A stretch of DNA of 64,000 bases from an uncultured Marvinbryantia sp. GTDB taxonomy: Bacteria > Bacillota > Clostridia > Lachnospirales > Lachnospiraceae. Of this stretch, positions 35,883-46,319 are shown piece after piece. A program made the position numbers and the translations under genes. Location: NCBI GenBank assembly GCA_934394985.1, contig CAKRRF010000001.1:147038-211037 (forward strand). The letters are read 5' to 3'. A model generated the notes under the pieces. The model had not been told where the DNA came from. It did not search any database and saw only the letters and a list, made by a program, of their open reading frames with translations. How positions within the stretch are numbered: position 1 is the stretch's first letter; each line of letters begins with the position of its first letter.

Positions 35883-37160
35883 ATGATTTTTTCAAAAGTA
35901 AATTCATTAAAAGGCGAAGTGACCATTCCAGGTGATAAATCCATTTCACACCGTGCTGTCATGTTTGGTTCTCTGGCAGAAGGAACTACCGAAGTAACTA
36001 ATTTTTTACAGGGAGCTGACTGCCTGTCTACGATCTCATGCTTTCGGAAACTTGGAATTGATATTGAAAACACTTCTGAACGGATTCTGATTCACGGAAA
36101 AGGTCTGCACGGTCTTACTGCATCTTCAAATACACTGGATACCGGAAACAGCGGTACCACTACCCGCCTGATTTCCGGTATTCTGGCCGGTCAGTCTTTT
36201 ACCACGGTTTTAAACGGGGATGCTTCTATTCAGACCCGTCCTATGAACCGCATTATCGCACCACTTTCTATGATGGGAGCTGATATTACCAGTCTGAAGG
36301 AAAATGGCTGTGCACCTTTACGTATCAGTGGCCGTCATCTTCATGGCATAACCTATCAGTCACCGGTAGCTTCTGCTCAGGTAAAATCCTGCGTGCTTCT
36401 GGCCGGCCTTTATGCCGATGCTCCAACCAGTGTTATGGAACCGGTTCTTTCCCGCAATCACACAGAACTGATGCTGACCGGATTCGGTGCCCATATCACT
36501 TCTTCCGGCACTACTGCAACCATTGAACCGGAGCCAAAGCTGACCGGAATGAAAATTGAAGTTCCTGGTGACATCTCATCTGCTGCTTACTTCCTTGCCG
36601 CAGGTATGATGATTCCAGGTTCGGAAATTCTCATTAAAAATGTGGGAGTCAACCCTACCAGAGATGGTATGTTGCGGGTCGCAAAAGAAATGAACGGAGA
36701 CATTACAATGCTGAATAAAAAACTCAGCGGCGGCGAACCTACCTGTGATCTTCTTGTCCGCACCAGTCATCTGAAGGGCGTCACCATCGGAGGTGAAATC
36801 ATTCCGACTCTGATCGACGAAATCCCAATGATTGCTGTGCTGGCCTGTTTTGCAGACGGCACCACAGTGATTAAAGATGCACAGGAACTAAAAGTAAAAG
36901 AAAGCAATCGCATTGATACGGTTGTCACAAATTTAAAAGCCATGGGTGCCCATATCGAAGCCACCGACGATGGCATGATCATTGAAGGAGGTTATCCTCT
37001 TCACGCTGCTGTCATAGACAGTCATCTAGATCATCGAATTGCCATGAGCTTTGCCATTGCTGCTCTGGGCGCAGAAGGTGATACGATCATAAAAGGAGCT
37101 GAATGTGTAAAAATCAGCTATCCAGGTTTCTATCAGACACTGGAACACCTGATACAGTAG
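35883..37160 (+). CDS. aroA: 3-phosphoshikimate 1-carboxyvinyltransferase (EPSP synthase)
   Basis: AroA condenses phosphoenolpyruvate with shikimate 3-phosphate, the sixth shikimate-pathway step. The 425-residue protein has GDKSISHRAVMFGSLAEG, LDTGNSGTTTRLISGILA, the RPMNRI loop, and KVKESNRIDTVVTNLKAMG near the C-terminus. GAGG precedes the start. It forms a two-gene operon with tyrA, supplying chorismate-derived aromatic amino acids. A terminator follows immediately. Confidence 0.96.
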   Translation: MIFSKVNSLKGEVTIPGDKSISHRAVMFGSLAEGTTEVTNFLQGADCLSTISCFRKLGIDIENTSERILIHGKGLHGLTASSNTLDTGNSGTTTRLISGILAGQSFTTVLNGDASIQTRPMNRIIAPLSMMGADITSLKENGCAPLRISGRHLHGITYQSPVASAQVKSCVLLAGLYADAPTSVMEPVLSRNHTELMLTGFGAHITSSGTTATIEPEPKLTGMKIEVPGDISSAAYFLAAGMMIPGSEILIKNVGVNPTRDGMLRVAKEMNGDITMLNKKLSGGEPTCDLLVRTSHLKGVTIGGEIIPTLIDEIPMIAVLACFADGTTVIKDAQELKVKESNRIDTVVTNLKAMGAHIEATDDGMIIEGGYPLHAAVIDSHLDHRIAMSFAIAALGAEGDTIIKGAECVKISYPGFYQTLEHLIQ

Positions 37161-37164
37161 AAAA

Positions 37165-37203
37165 AGAAAAAGCCAGAGGATATACCACCTTCTGGCTTTT
37201 TCT
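37165..37203. terminator. Bidirectional terminator between convergent aroA and queA
   Basis: AAAAAGCCAGA / TCTGGCTTTTT stem with short mismatched interior, flanked by A and T tracts on both sides. It serves the plus-strand aroA (5 bp after the stop) and the minus-strand queA (20 bp after the stop). Confidence 0.9.
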
Positions 37204-37223
37204 AATCTGGCACATCTCCTGTA

Positions 37224-38249
37224 TTACAAAATCATCATCGCATCACCGAAAGAAAAGAAACGATACTTTTCTTTTACCGCCTCTTCATAAGCTGCCATGA
37301 TATGTTCCTTTCCTGCCAGCGCAGATACCAGCATCAGCAGCGTAGACTCTGGCAGATGAAAATTCGTAATCAGCCGGTCGATCATCTTAAACTGGTATCC
37401 AGGATAGATAAAGATATCTGTCCAGCCGCTTCCTGCATGGAGAACTCCCTGTTCATCTGTGGCAGATTCCAATGTACGACAACTGGTTGTTCCTACAGAT
37501 ACGATCTTACCGCCTCTTAGCTTTGTCTCATTAATCAGCTTCGCCTGATCCTCTTCCACAATATAAAATTCCGAATGCATATGATGGCTGGCCACATCCT
37601 CTACTTTTACCGGACGGAACGTTCCAAGTCCCACATGAAGTGTCACATGTGCCACGTTTACCCCTTTAGCTTTGATGGCCTCCAGCAGTTCCGGAGTAAA
37701 ATGCAGCCCTGCAGTCGGTGCGGCAGCAGACCCGTCATGCTTTGCATATACCGTCTGATAACGGTTCTTATCTTTTAACTGATGTGTAATGTATGGTGGC
37801 AGAGGCATCTGTCCAAGCTGATCCAGAATTTCTTCAAAAATACCATCATATGTAAATTTGATCAGACGGTTTCCTTCTTCTACTACATCAATGACTTCTC
37901 CGGTCAGAAGTCCGTCACCAAAAGAGATTCTGGTTCCAGACTTTGCTTTTTTTCCAGGCTTCACCAGCGTCTCCCATACATCATTTTCTTTTCTCTTTAA
38001 TAATAATATCTCTATCTTCGCTTCGGTTCCCTCTTTACTTCCAAACAGGCGGGCAGGGATAACCTTTGTATTATTCACCACCAGACAGTCTCCCGGATTC
38101 AGATAATCAATCACATCTTTAAAAATATGATGTTCTGTCTTTCCTGTTTCCCGATCCAAAACCAACAGTCTTGATGAGGAACGATCTTCCAGCGGATCCT
38201 GTGCGATCAGTTCCTGCGGTAAATCAAAGTAAAAATCTGATGTTTTCAT
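37224..38249 (-). CDS. queA: S-adenosylmethionine:tRNA ribosyltransferase-isomerase
   Basis: QueA transfers the ribosyl part of SAM to preQ1-tRNA, making epoxyqueuosine. The 341-residue protein has the N-terminal [65 protein letters not shown] and [20 protein letters not shown] signatures. The ATG at 38249 follows AAGGAG and overlaps the preceding stop (ATGA). No other queuosine gene is close. Confidence 0.97.
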   Translation of the reverse strand: MKTSDFYFDLPQELIAQDPLEDRSSSRLLVLDRETGKTEHHIFKDVIDYLNPGDCLVVNNTKVIPARLFGSKEGTEAKIEILLLKRKENDVWETLVKPGKKAKSGTRISFGDGLLTGEVIDVVEEGNRLIKFTYDGIFEEILDQLGQMPLPPYITHQLKDKNRYQTVYAKHDGSAAAPTAGLHFTPELLEAIKAKGVNVAHVTLHVGLGTFRPVKVEDVASHHMHSEFYIVEEDQAKLINETKLRGGKIVSVGTTSCRTLESATDEQGVLHAGSGWTDIFIYPGYQFKMIDRLITNFHLPESTLLMLVSALAGKEHIMAAYEEAVKEKYRFFSFGDAMMIL

Positions 38250-38875
38250 AAACACTCCTTCTCATCATAATAAATCTTGTTTTCTTCTATCAGCTTCGCC
38301 TGGCCATGATGACTTTCCACAATAGCCACACCACAGTTTGGAGCCACTCTTCCACCCCAGAAATCTTCCAGTTTCCAGTCCCTGAGACTGTTCAGCAGTC
38401 CTCTGGTTGCAGCTCCGTGCGTGGCAATCAGAATGGTCTTCTCTTCCAGTTCCGGCCTGTGACAGATATCTTTCATAAAATCTGCGCATCGTTTTGCCAG
38501 ATCCGTCAGGCTCTCCGCTCCTGCAGGCGGCACATACTGGTCAGGATGATTAAAAAAGCAGTAAATATTCTCATCTCCCTGAAAATCTTCCGTTTTTCTC
38601 CAGGCCTGGCCTTCCATCACGCCAAATCCAATCTCTTCAATTCGCTTATCCAGTATAAATGGAAGCTCTCTGCCTCCTAATACCAACTGCGCAGTCTCTT
38701 TTGCACGGTCAAGAGGACTGGAAAACACCAGATCAAACGGAATGTCCTTCATTCCTTCTGCGGAAGCTTTTGCCAGTTTCCTGCCTTTCTCATTTAGCGG
38801 GACATTACTTTTTCCCTGTAGCAGTCTTTTTTTATTCCAGTCAGTTTCTCCGTGACGAAGAATATATAATTTCAT
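38246..38875 (-). CDS. Histidine phosphatase family protein
   Basis: The 209-residue cytosolic protein of the phosphoglycerate-mutase-like superfamily has the catalytic [12 protein letters not shown] motif at the N-terminus, [15 protein letters not shown] and the second histidine in [15 protein letters not shown]. The substrate cannot be told from sequence; members include phosphatases of sugar phosphates and of alpha-ribazole phosphate (CobC). It is translationally coupled to queA, with its own promoter. A CobC role in B12 is possible but unsupported by its position. Confidence 0.9.
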   Translation of the reverse strand: MKLYILRHGETDWNKKRLLQGKSNVPLNEKGRKLAKASAEGMKDIPFDLVFSSPLDRAKETAQLVLGGRELPFILDKRIEEIGFGVMEGQAWRKTEDFQGDENIYCFFNHPDQYVPPAGAESLTDLAKRCADFMKDICHRPELEEKTILIATHGAATRGLLNSLRDWKLEDFWGGRVAPNCGVAIVESHHGQAKLIEENKIYYDEKECL

Positions 38876-38930
38876 CTTCTGTACCTCTTATTTCTTTTCA
38901 GGAATCCATTCTTTTACATTCACATCTGCT

Positions 38931-38959
38931 ATCATAAAGAATTTTCTCTGAAAACGCAA
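38931..38959 (-). promoter_or_regulatory. Promoter of the histidine phosphatase-queA operon
   Basis: TTGCGT (38954-38959), 17-bp spacer, TATGAT (38931-38936) on the minus strand. Confidence 0.55.
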
Positions 38960-38962
38960 GTA

Positions 38963-38992
38963 CCGCCGGCATTTTTTGTAAAATACCGGCGG
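38963..38992 (-). terminator. GC-rich hairpin after pheT, probable terminator
   Basis: Seven-pair core CCGCCGG / CCGGCGG extended by A-T pairs around a T/A-rich loop, about 80 bp after the pheT stop. The U-tract on the minus strand is weak; on the plus strand the stem is followed by a better T-rich run. Termination strength is uncertain. Confidence 0.5.
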
Positions 38993-39071
38993 AATCTTTC
39001 TCTTTTTTGTTGTCAGTCATATGCCCGTTGTTTCTTTACAGTCTGCAAAATCAGGCATTCTCTTATCATTG

Positions 39072-41489
39072 CTACTGTCTCAGTACAATACCCATAGATT
39101 CCAGGCCATTTAATATCTTTTTCATGGCAGATGCAATATCACTTTCTTCCAGTGTTTTGTCTTTTGCACGGAATGTAATAGAATATGCCATGGACTTATA
39201 ACCCTTTTCGATCTGTGCACCCTCATACAGGTCAAACAGATGATAGCTTTCCAGATGTTTTCCACCACGCTGAGCAATCATTTCTTCGATCTGTCCTGCC
39301 AGAATCTGCTTTGGCACTACCATACTCAGGTCACGGGTAACAGCCGGGAATCTTGCAATTCCTTCAAACTTACGGTCATAGGTTGCAAACGCTACCACAT
39401 TCTTCATATCCAGCACAGCCACATATGCTCTTTCTCCGATGCCATAATTGTCTGCTACTGCCGGATGCACTTCACCGATGTAACCAACTACGGTTCCTTC
39501 ATAGATAATGTTTGCCTGGCGTCCAGGATGCAGATATGGCTTTCCTGCATTCGGATCATATTTAGCAGGTTTGCGAAGTCCTACTTTTTCGAAGAACTCT
39601 TCCACGACGCCCTTCATGGTAAAGAAGTCGCCTTCTCCATACATACCAAGGGTAAACTGCATTCTCTCATCCGGAAGCTCTGTGAGCGGAAGTGCCTTTG
39701 GAAGATATATATTACCCAGTTCATATAATTTCACATTTTTATTTCTGTGATTGTAGTTAAATGCCAGTGAATTCAGCATTCCATTCAGAGAAATCGTTCT
39801 CATAATACTGAAATCTTCTCCCAGCGGATTAGAGATACTGATTGCCTGACGAAGCTGATCATCCTGTGGAATCAATAATTTGTCAAATACCTTCGGGCTT
39901 TCAAATGAGTAAGAATATCCCTGTGAAAATCCACAGAATTCAGCAATATCTCTGGCTGTTTCTTCCACCCTCAGATAGAATGGCAGTTTACCTGTTGTTG
40001 CTTCTCCCCTTGGAAGTGTAGTTGGAATATTATCGTATCCATAAAATCTTGCCACTTCCTCTGCCAGATCTGCTGTACGGAAAATATCATGACGGAATGT
40101 CGGTGCCACTATTTCATTTGCAGCTTCATCATAAGCCAGCTCAATCTTTTCAAAATATTTCAGCATATCTTCTTTGGAAATATCGGTTCCAAGAAGTGCA
40201 TTGATTTTCTCCGGTTCAAAAGCCACACGAACAGGCTCCTTCTTTTTGCTGTAAACATCTGCCATGCCTCCAACCACTTCACCTGCGCCGAATTCTTCTA
40301 TCAGCTGGCAGGCACGGTCAATGGCTGCCTGAGCACTATTCGGATCCAATCCTTTTTCAAATTTACCGGATGCGTCAGTACGAAGTCCAATTCTCTTGGA
40401 AGAAAGACGGATATTGGTTCCGTCAAAGCAAGCCGCTTCAAACAACATAGTCTTTACATCATCGGTAATCATGGAATTCTCTCCGCCCATGATACCTGCA
40501 ATACCAATTGCTTTTTCTCCGTCACAGATCATCAGAACATTTTCATCCATGGTACGTTCCTGGCCATCCAGTGTCACAAACTTCTCGTCTTTTTCAGCTC
40601 TTCTTACTATAATTTCATGGCCTGCAATCGTATCATAATCATAAGCATGCATCGGCTGACCATATTCTTCCATTACATAGTTCGTAATATCAACGATATT
40701 ATTGATCGGACGTATGCCACAGGATGCCAGTCTTCTCTGCATCCATACCGGCGAAGGAGCAATCCTAATATTTTTTACAACTCTGGCAGTATAACGCGGA
40801 CAAAGATCCGGATCCTGCACCGTTACTTTTACATAATCATGTACATCCTCATTGTTTCCTGTTGCAGTGACAACTGGAGGACAGAATGGTTTACGAAAAG
40901 TAGCAGCCGCTTCTCTGGCAATTCCTACCACACTGTAACAGTCTACACGGTTAGATGTAATCTCATATTCAAAGACCACATCGTCCAGTCCCAGTGCTTT
41001 TACCGCACTTTCCCCGACTACGGCATCTTCCGGGAAAATATAAATGCCGTATTCCGGTGCTTCCGGATAAAATTCACGGGAAGAACCAAGTTCCTCGATG
41101 GAACACATCATACCATAGGATTCTATTCCACGCAGTTTTCCTTTTTTGATTTTGATACCTTCCTCTGCCACTTTTCCATCATGGCCTCCGGCAACTTTTC
41201 CTCCGTCCAGAACAACCGGTACCTTATCTCCTTCTTTTACATTCGGAGCACCGGTTACGATCTGAATCGTTTCTGTACCGACATTTACCTGACAGATAAT
41301 CAGCTTATCTGCATCCGGATGTCTTTCGATCTTCTCAATCTGGCCGATTACGATCTTATCCAGATTCTTGTCCAGTTTTTCAAATCCTTCTACTTTTGTA
41401 CCTGATAATGTCATGGCATCCGTATATTCCTGCGCAGTACAGTCCAGTTCCGGAACATACGCTTTGATCCAAGATAATGAAGTATTCAT
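39072..41489 (-). CDS. pheT: Phenylalanine-tRNA ligase beta subunit
   Basis: PheT is the large subunit of the heterotetrameric enzyme charging tRNA-Phe. The 805-residue protein has the N-terminal tRNA-binding EMAP-like domain (about 40-150), the B3/B4 editing region (PRYTARVVKNIRIAPSP, VDITNYVMEEYGQPMHAYD), the B5 domain, and the C-terminal ferredoxin-fold anticodon-binding domain (FPAVTRDLSMVVP). It is 30 bp downstream of pheS and controlled with it by the Phe T-box. Confidence 0.97.
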   Translation of the reverse strand: MNTSLSWIKAYVPELDCTAQEYTDAMTLSGTKVEGFEKLDKNLDKIVIGQIEKIERHPDADKLIICQVNVGTETIQIVTGAPNVKEGDKVPVVLDGGKVAGGHDGKVAEEGIKIKKGKLRGIESYGMMCSIEELGSSREFYPEAPEYGIYIFPEDAVVGESAVKALGLDDVVFEYEITSNRVDCYSVVGIAREAAATFRKPFCPPVVTATGNNEDVHDYVKVTVQDPDLCPRYTARVVKNIRIAPSPVWMQRRLASCGIRPINNIVDITNYVMEEYGQPMHAYDYDTIAGHEIIVRRAEKDEKFVTLDGQERTMDENVLMICDGEKAIGIAGIMGGENSMITDDVKTMLFEAACFDGTNIRLSSKRIGLRTDASGKFEKGLDPNSAQAAIDRACQLIEEFGAGEVVGGMADVYSKKKEPVRVAFEPEKINALLGTDISKEDMLKYFEKIELAYDEAANEIVAPTFRHDIFRTADLAEEVARFYGYDNIPTTLPRGEATTGKLPFYLRVEETARDIAEFCGFSQGYSYSFESPKVFDKLLIPQDDQLRQAISISNPLGEDFSIMRTISLNGMLNSLAFNYNHRNKNVKLYELGNIYLPKALPLTELPDERMQFTLGMYGEGDFFTMKGVVEEFFEKVGLRKPAKYDPNAGKPYLHPGRQANIIYEGTVVGYIGEVHPAVADNYGIGERAYVAVLDMKNVVAFATYDRKFEGIARFPAVTRDLSMVVPKQILAGQIEEMIAQRGGKHLESYHLFDLYEGAQIEKGYKSMAYSITFRAKDKTLEESDIASAMKKILNGLESMGIVLRQ

Positions 41490-41519
41490 AATAATCCCCT
41501 TTCGATCTCTAATCTTTCT

Positions 41520-42539
41520 CTAGAACTGTTTCAGGAAACGGATATCGTTTTCATACAGCAGTCTCATGTCATCAATTTCATATTTCAGAAGTGCAATACG
41601 TTCAAGTCCTACTCCAAAAGCAAAGCCTGTATATTTGTTCGGATCAATACCACACATTTCCAGCACATGTGGATGCACCATACCACAGCCCAGAATCTCA
41701 ATCCATCCGGAACCTTTGCAGAAACGGCATCCTTTTCCGCCACATTTGAAACAGCTTACATCCACTTCGGCACTTGGTTCTGTGAATGGAAAATGATGAG
41801 GACGGAACTTCGTCTTTGTCTCCGGTCCGAATAATTCTTTTGCAAATTCTTCCAATGTTCCCTTCAGATCAGCAAAGGTAATGTTCTTATCTATTACCAG
41901 ACCTTCAATCTGATGGAAAGATGGTGAATGAGTCGCATCTACCTCGTCAGAACGAAATACACGTCCCGGAGCGATCATACGAATTGGCAGCTCTCCTTTT
42001 TCCATGATACGTGCCTGTACCGGAGAGGTCTGTGTTCTCAGTACGATCTCCTTATTAATATAGAAAGTATCCTGTTCATCTTTTGCAGGGTGATTTGCAG
42101 GAATATTCAATTTTTCGAAATTGTATTCATCGTATTCTACTTCCGGCCCCTCCACGACTTCATAGCCCATACCGATGAAGATACGTTCTACTTCTTCCAG
42201 TGCAATGGTATTTGGATGTCTGTGTCCTACATTGTTTTTCTTTGCCGGAAGTGTCACATCGATAACTTCAGCCTTCAGCTGTGCTTCTCTTGCCTTTGCT
42301 TCCAGTTTCTTCTTTGTTTCATCCAAAACTTCTTCAATCGCTGCTCTGGTTTCATTTACCATCTGTCCAACCTTTGGACGATCCTCCGGAGCAACATCTT
42401 TCATACTTTTTAATACAGCAGTCAGTTCTCCTTTTTTTCCGAGAAATGCTACTCTTACATCGTTTAATTTTTCCAGTGCATCAGACTGTTCAATCTGTCT
42501 CATGGCTTCTTCTCTGATCGCCTGCAGTTTATCTTTCAT
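41520..42539 (-). CDS. pheS: Phenylalanine-tRNA ligase alpha subunit
   Basis: PheS carries the class II catalytic core for phenylalanyl-adenylate formation. The 339-residue protein has an N-terminal coiled coil (about 1-85), [20 protein letters not shown], motif 2 [24 protein letters not shown], and motif 3 [20 protein letters not shown]. It follows a T-box leader, and pheT comes next. Confidence 0.98.
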   Translation of the reverse strand: MKDKLQAIREEAMRQIEQSDALEKLNDVRVAFLGKKGELTAVLKSMKDVAPEDRPKVGQMVNETRAAIEEVLDETKKKLEAKAREAQLKAEVIDVTLPAKKNNVGHRHPNTIALEEVERIFIGMGYEVVEGPEVEYDEYNFEKLNIPANHPAKDEQDTFYINKEIVLRTQTSPVQARIMEKGELPIRMIAPGRVFRSDEVDATHSPSFHQIEGLVIDKNITFADLKGTLEEFAKELFGPETKTKFRPHHFPFTEPSAEVDVSCFKCGGKGCRFCKGSGWIEILGCGMVHPHVLEMCGIDPNKYTGFAFGVGLERIALLKYEIDDMRLLYENDIRFLKQF

Positions 42540-42582
42540 TTTCCTTCTCCTTTCCTGCGATATAGAAACTGTTCTCTATATC

Positions 42583-42842
42583 AAAAAAGCTCCGTCCCCA
42601 ATAGGGACGAAGCTGTATGATCCGTGGTACCACCCTGATTCCTGTCCATCCGACAGGCACTCGGTATGCGTAACGTGCACATACGTCACTCCCTACTCTA
42701 TGCTTCAGGAGTGCAGCTCCGGTGTGAAATTCAACATCTTATCTGAACCTGAGTCAGCTTCCAGCCGATGACTGCCTCTCTCTGTCGGAAAATAAGATTC
42801 TACTGAACACTTTCATAGCCTTTTGTTTTTATCAATATCTCA
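42583..42842 (-). ncRNA. T-box leader, phenylalanine specifier
   Basis: The minus strand shows the AGAGAGGCAG stem I start. The specifier strand reads GAAT-TTC-ACACCGGAG (codon TTC at 42726-42728), and the T-box GGGTGGTACCACGGA is at about 42621-42635. The final terminator AGCTTCGTCCC / GGGACGGAGCT with TTTTTT is at 42583-42614. Low tRNA-Phe charging would increase pheST expression. Confidence 0.93.
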
Positions 42843-42846
42843 GATT

Positions 42847-42876
42847 ATTCTATACCTGTTCTTTCTTCTTTGTCAA
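42847..42876 (-). promoter_or_regulatory. Promoter of pheST
   Basis: TTGACA (42871-42876), 18-bp spacer, TAGAAT (42847-42852) on the minus strand, 28 bp after the YihY-family gene. No terminator is seen between the two. Confidence 0.75.
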
Positions 42877-42904
42877 GCAGAAAATCCTCTTATCTCATCC
42901 GCCC

Positions 42905-43750
42905 TTACTCCATCTGATCGATAAAAGAATCCGGATATTCCAGATAACAGTTTACTTCTGCTCCCAGAAACAGCAGCCACATACAAAAATACAGCCATAG
43001 CATCATCATCGCCACCGTCGTCAGACTTCCGTATACGCTGACTCTGTTACCCTGAGCAAAATAACTGAAATAAATAGAAAATCCATAAGACAGAATCGAC
43101 CATGCCGCAGCCGTAAAAACGGCGCCCGGTATCTGTCGAATCGGAGACATCTTGCAGTTTGGCAGCGCCGTGTACATGGACAGGAAGATCAATGACAGAA
43201 CGCTTAGGGATGCCACCGCCCGAAAACTGATAATCAAACCTGTCAGTTCCCCCAGTACCGGTATATACTGTAGCAACCGGTCCTGAATCCAGTTACCAAA
43301 TAACAGCACTACAATAGATATAAAAATGGCAATCACCAGAAATACAATATAAATACCGGATCGCATTCTCATGTAAATATAATTCCGGTTCTCTCCTACA
43401 TTCCTCACAGAATTCAGGCCATTCGTGATTGCCAGCACACTTCGGCTGGTAGCCCAGACCGCTGCTATCACGGTTCCGGACATCAACGCTGTAGACTGGG
43501 TAAACAGATCTTTCACAATGTCTGCTATCAGATCATAGAAGCTGGCCGGCAGCATATCCACCAGAATAGACATCACCATCTCCGGTGACAATTCGGTATA
43601 CTGAAGCATTGTCAATAAAAGCATAAAAAAAGGTACAAAACCCATAATTACAAAAAATGCAGATTCTGCCGCTGCAGCACTTACCCGGTCTTTTTTCATT
43701 TTTTTCATAAATCGCAGCACGATTTCTCTGATCTTTGCGACTGTTATCAT
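42905..43750 (-). CDS. YihY/BrkB family integral membrane protein
   Basis: The 281-residue protein has about six membrane helices. The family N-terminus is seen as KDRVSAAAAESAFFVIMGFVP, followed by IAAVWATSRSVLAITNGLN, SYGFSIYFSYFAQGNRVSVYG and LWLYFCMWLLFLGAEVN near the C-terminus. The family was once misnamed ribonuclease BN, and its biochemical role is unresolved. It has its own promoter. Confidence 0.9.
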   Translation of the reverse strand: MITVAKIREIVLRFMKKMKKDRVSAAAAESAFFVIMGFVPFFMLLLTMLQYTELSPEMVMSILVDMLPASFYDLIADIVKDLFTQSTALMSGTVIAAVWATSRSVLAITNGLNSVRNVGENRNYIYMRMRSGIYIVFLVIAIFISIVVLLFGNWIQDRLLQYIPVLGELTGLIISFRAVASLSVLSLIFLSMYTALPNCKMSPIRQIPGAVFTAAAWSILSYGFSIYFSYFAQGNRVSVYGSLTTVAMMMLWLYFCMWLLFLGAEVNCYLEYPDSFIDQME

Positions 43751-43786
43751 AATATCCTCTTTCAGATCGGTATGTTTGATTTTTTT

Positions 43787-43815
43787 ATCATATCATGTTT
43801 TGTCCTGTTGTGCAA
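43787..43815 (-). promoter_or_regulatory. Promoter of the YihY-family gene
   Basis: TTGCAC (43810-43815), 17-bp spacer, TATGAT (43787-43792) on the minus strand, just after the SpoIID-like gene. Confidence 0.6.
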
Positions 43816-43862
43816 TGGCACTCATCTGTGATTCTGACTGTCGCAGATATGAAACAGACTAT

Positions 43863-45167
43863 TCATGAACTATATCTGACGATTCTGATCTCACCATAAT
43901 AGTTCTTCAGAATTTCCTCATAGTTTTCCCCTTGCTCTGCCATATTCCTGGCGCCATTCTGACTCATTCCTTCTCCATGGCCATAGCCGCCTCCACAAAT
44001 CTCATATCCAGTAAGAATACCTCCTTCTGTCACAGGCTGCAGATAAAAAAAAGCACTTGGCAGCAACTGCCATCCTTTCCGTGTACTTCCATCCTGCAAA
44101 GTAAGTATCCGATCTGCCTGCGCCAGAAACTGGCGAATCTGGTATTCCCCTTCTATCCTCTCCGTCACTTTTTCCAATTCTCCACTTTTCTTTTGCCCTG
44201 TTATCTCCAGACAGGTTACCGCACCTTTTGCATTTCTTTCTGCCACATGCAGCTTATCTACCGTTTTCCATTCGGTTTTTTCCTGCAAATCTATCAGACT
44301 GATGCTTCCCTTCCATCGAAAGAATGGTTCTTCTGCCTCCACAGAACGAATCTGATCTTCCTGTAAAAAAGCTGCAAACACACTGTCTTCTGACAGGTCC
44401 ATTTGCAAATCCAGCCCACAGGAAGTGGAATAATACCGGGCATCTGCCAGACAGTTCCCCTGTTTCATCACCAGTTCTGCTGTCTCTTTAACAGCCTTGT
44501 CCGTTTCTTTACTGTGGCAGCGATTATTATAAACCTGATAGGAAGTACTGTCATCCAGATCCGCTCCATATTCTTTTGCACGTCCTTCCTCCTTCTGCTG
44601 CAAAGCGTAAGTTCTGGCGCAGACTGCCTGTGCTTTCAGTGCTTCCATTGGAAAAGAAGCTGACATCTCACTTGGTAAGACTCCGCAAAGATATGCTTCC
44701 AGCGGCAGCACATTCACCACCAGAAGTCCCCGATCTGTCTTTCGAATTTCCAGGCTTCCTTCATATCCCACCCCTTCCTCTGCACGTACAAGTTCCGGAA
44801 AATAAAAAACCCCTTCTTCCGAATCGACCAAAATCCTGTCTTCTTTTGCAAACAGACTGCTCTGAGGCGTAATACGAAGCCATTCTCCCGCCTGATACCG
44901 GCTTTGTTCCTCTTTTTTGCATATCTCATACTCACCATCACAAGTGAAACAGATATCCGAGTGATATTCCGATGCATACCCGTCATTTTTCAGAAGCACA
45001 CGAATTTCTCTGTCTTTATGATCTGTGATCTGCATTTCTTCATTTTTCTGTCGTGGTAAAGAATCCGGATTTATCCATCCTTTTGTATGATTCCCATACC
45101 TCAGTTCTGCCATTCCCCAGAAAAGAGTCAGGAACAATAAGCCAGCCAATATTGTTATTTTTTTCAT
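43863..45167 (-). CDS. SpoIID/LytB-type secreted lytic transglycosylase
   Basis: The 434-residue protein is led by an N-terminal hydrophobic signal or anchor (ITILAGLLFLTLFWGMA). The SpoIID domain covers about residues 150-430: VLPLEAYLCGVLPSEMSASF contains the catalytic Glu of SpoIID, KAQAVCARTYALQQKE follows, and GGGYGHGEGMSQNGARNMAE lies near the end. SpoIID thins peptidoglycan during engulfment in sporulation. Sporulation context genes are not adjacent, so a general wall role is possible. The gene begins just after the galM terminator. Confidence 0.9.
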   Translation of the reverse strand: MKKITILAGLLFLTLFWGMAELRYGNHTKGWINPDSLPRQKNEEMQITDHKDREIRVLLKNDGYASEYHSDICFTCDGEYEICKKEEQSRYQAGEWLRITPQSSLFAKEDRILVDSEEGVFYFPELVRAEEGVGYEGSLEIRKTDRGLLVVNVLPLEAYLCGVLPSEMSASFPMEALKAQAVCARTYALQQKEEGRAKEYGADLDDSTSYQVYNNRCHSKETDKAVKETAELVMKQGNCLADARYYSTSCGLDLQMDLSEDSVFAAFLQEDQIRSVEAEEPFFRWKGSISLIDLQEKTEWKTVDKLHVAERNAKGAVTCLEITGQKKSGELEKVTERIEGEYQIRQFLAQADRILTLQDGSTRKGWQLLPSAFFYLQPVTEGGILTGYEICGGGYGHGEGMSQNGARNMAEQGENYEEILKNYYGEIRIVRYSS

Positions 45168-45186
45168 ATTTGTCTTTTTCTCCCTG

Positions 45187-45225
45187 AAAAAAAGAAACGG
45201 TATACCAGCTGTATCCGTTTCTTTT
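45187..45225 (-). terminator. Intrinsic terminator after galM
   Basis: Stem AAGAAACGGATAC / GTATACCGTTTC closing a short loop, then TTTTTTT on the minus strand, ending about 20 bp before the SpoIID-like start codon. Confidence 0.88.
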
Positions 45226-45260
45226 ATCCTATGTCTCTGTTTCTGATTTATGCTTACCGC

Positions 45261-46310
45261 TTATTCTGCACTGAATTTATAAATCGTTGTAGTAGAATAC
45301 GTATCTCCTGCTTTCAGAATCGGAGATGCAAAATTCTCATGATGGATAGCATCTGGGAAGAACTGAGTTTCCAGGCAAAGTCCACCTCTCTTCTGATAAG
45401 CCTTTCCATCTTTTCCAATCCAGGTGTTCTCAATAAAGTTACCGGAATAGAACTGTACGCCTACACAGTCCGTAAAGACTTCCATCTTTCTTCCGCTGAC
45501 CGGAGCTTTTACTTCTGCGACCTTTTTCACAGTTCCATCCGGCTTTAATGCATAGTTGTGGTCATATCCGCCACCCATTTTCAACTGCTCGTTATCTTTT
45601 TCAATATCCTGTCCCACTGGCTTTGCCACACGAAAATCAAACGGAGTACCTTCCACTGATCCGATCACTCCAGTCGGGATGGATTCTTCATCGATCTCCG
45701 TATATCCATCTGCATCAATCCACAGAATGTGATCCAGAATGCTGCCATGATCATGGCCTTCCAGATTAAAATAGGAATGATTGGTCATATTGGCAATCGT
45801 ATCCTTATCTGACTTTCCTTCATAATGAATCTTAATTTCATTGTCGTCCGTCAGTGTATAGGTAACAGACACTGTGAAAGTTCCTGGATATCCCTGTTCC
45901 ATATCCGGGCTGACTCTGGAAAATGTCACGGAAGATGCTGCTTCGTCTGTCTTCATATCCCAGATCACAGAATCGTATCCATGATTGCCGCTATGAAGAT
46001 TATTCTTATTCTCATTCTGATCCAGATGATAAGTCACACCATGAATCTCAAAAGTTGCTCCACCAATACGGTTGCCACTTCTGCCGATGCAGGCTCCTAA
46101 AAATCCGCCATTCCGTGCATAATCCGTCACATCGGCATAACCAAGAATTACATCATCATGTCTTCCGTTTTTATCCGGAACTACTGCTCCTACGAGAGTT
46201 GCACCATAATTTGTCACCTCAATAGACATTCCATTCTGATTGGCAATCGTCACCAGCTTTGCTTCTCGTCCATCTGACAGCTTTCCAAAATCACTTATCT
46301 TCATTCCCAT
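45261..46310 (-). CDS. galM: Aldose 1-epimerase (galactose mutarotase)
   Basis: GalM interconverts alpha and beta anomers of aldohexoses. The 349-residue protein has EVTNYGATLVGAVVPDK, GACIGRSGNRIGGATF, LHSGNHGYDSVIWD with the catalytic His, NMTNHSYFNLEGHD, GGGYDHNYAL and GLCLETQFFPDAIHHENF with the catalytic Glu. The frame runs upstream to 46403, but the family N-terminus begins at M(GM)KISDFGK; ATGs at 46310 and 46304 are both possible. The gene is alone, without Leloir partners. Confidence 0.95.
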   Translation of the reverse strand: MGMKISDFGKLSDGREAKLVTIANQNGMSIEVTNYGATLVGAVVPDKNGRHDDVILGYADVTDYARNGGFLGACIGRSGNRIGGATFEIHGVTYHLDQNENKNNLHSGNHGYDSVIWDMKTDEAASSVTFSRVSPDMEQGYPGTFTVSVTYTLTDDNEIKIHYEGKSDKDTIANMTNHSYFNLEGHDHGSILDHILWIDADGYTEIDEESIPTGVIGSVEGTPFDFRVAKPVGQDIEKDNEQLKMGGGYDHNYALKPDGTVKKVAEVKAPVSGRKMEVFTDCVGVQFYSGNFIENTWIGKDGKAYQKRGGLCLETQFFPDAIHHENFASPILKAGDTYSTTTIYKFSAE

Positions 46311-46319
46311 CTTCCCCAA

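Noticed and set aside
38246..38875. Alpha-ribazole phosphatase CobC of the B12 pathway
   Set aside because: Only general histidine-phosphatase motifs are visible, and the gene is coupled to queA, far from the cbi genes; the specific call is not supported.
40089..41405. 438-residue plus-strand open frame opposite pheT
   Set aside because: Shadow of pheT; no domain, no ribosome binding site, unlikely residue composition.
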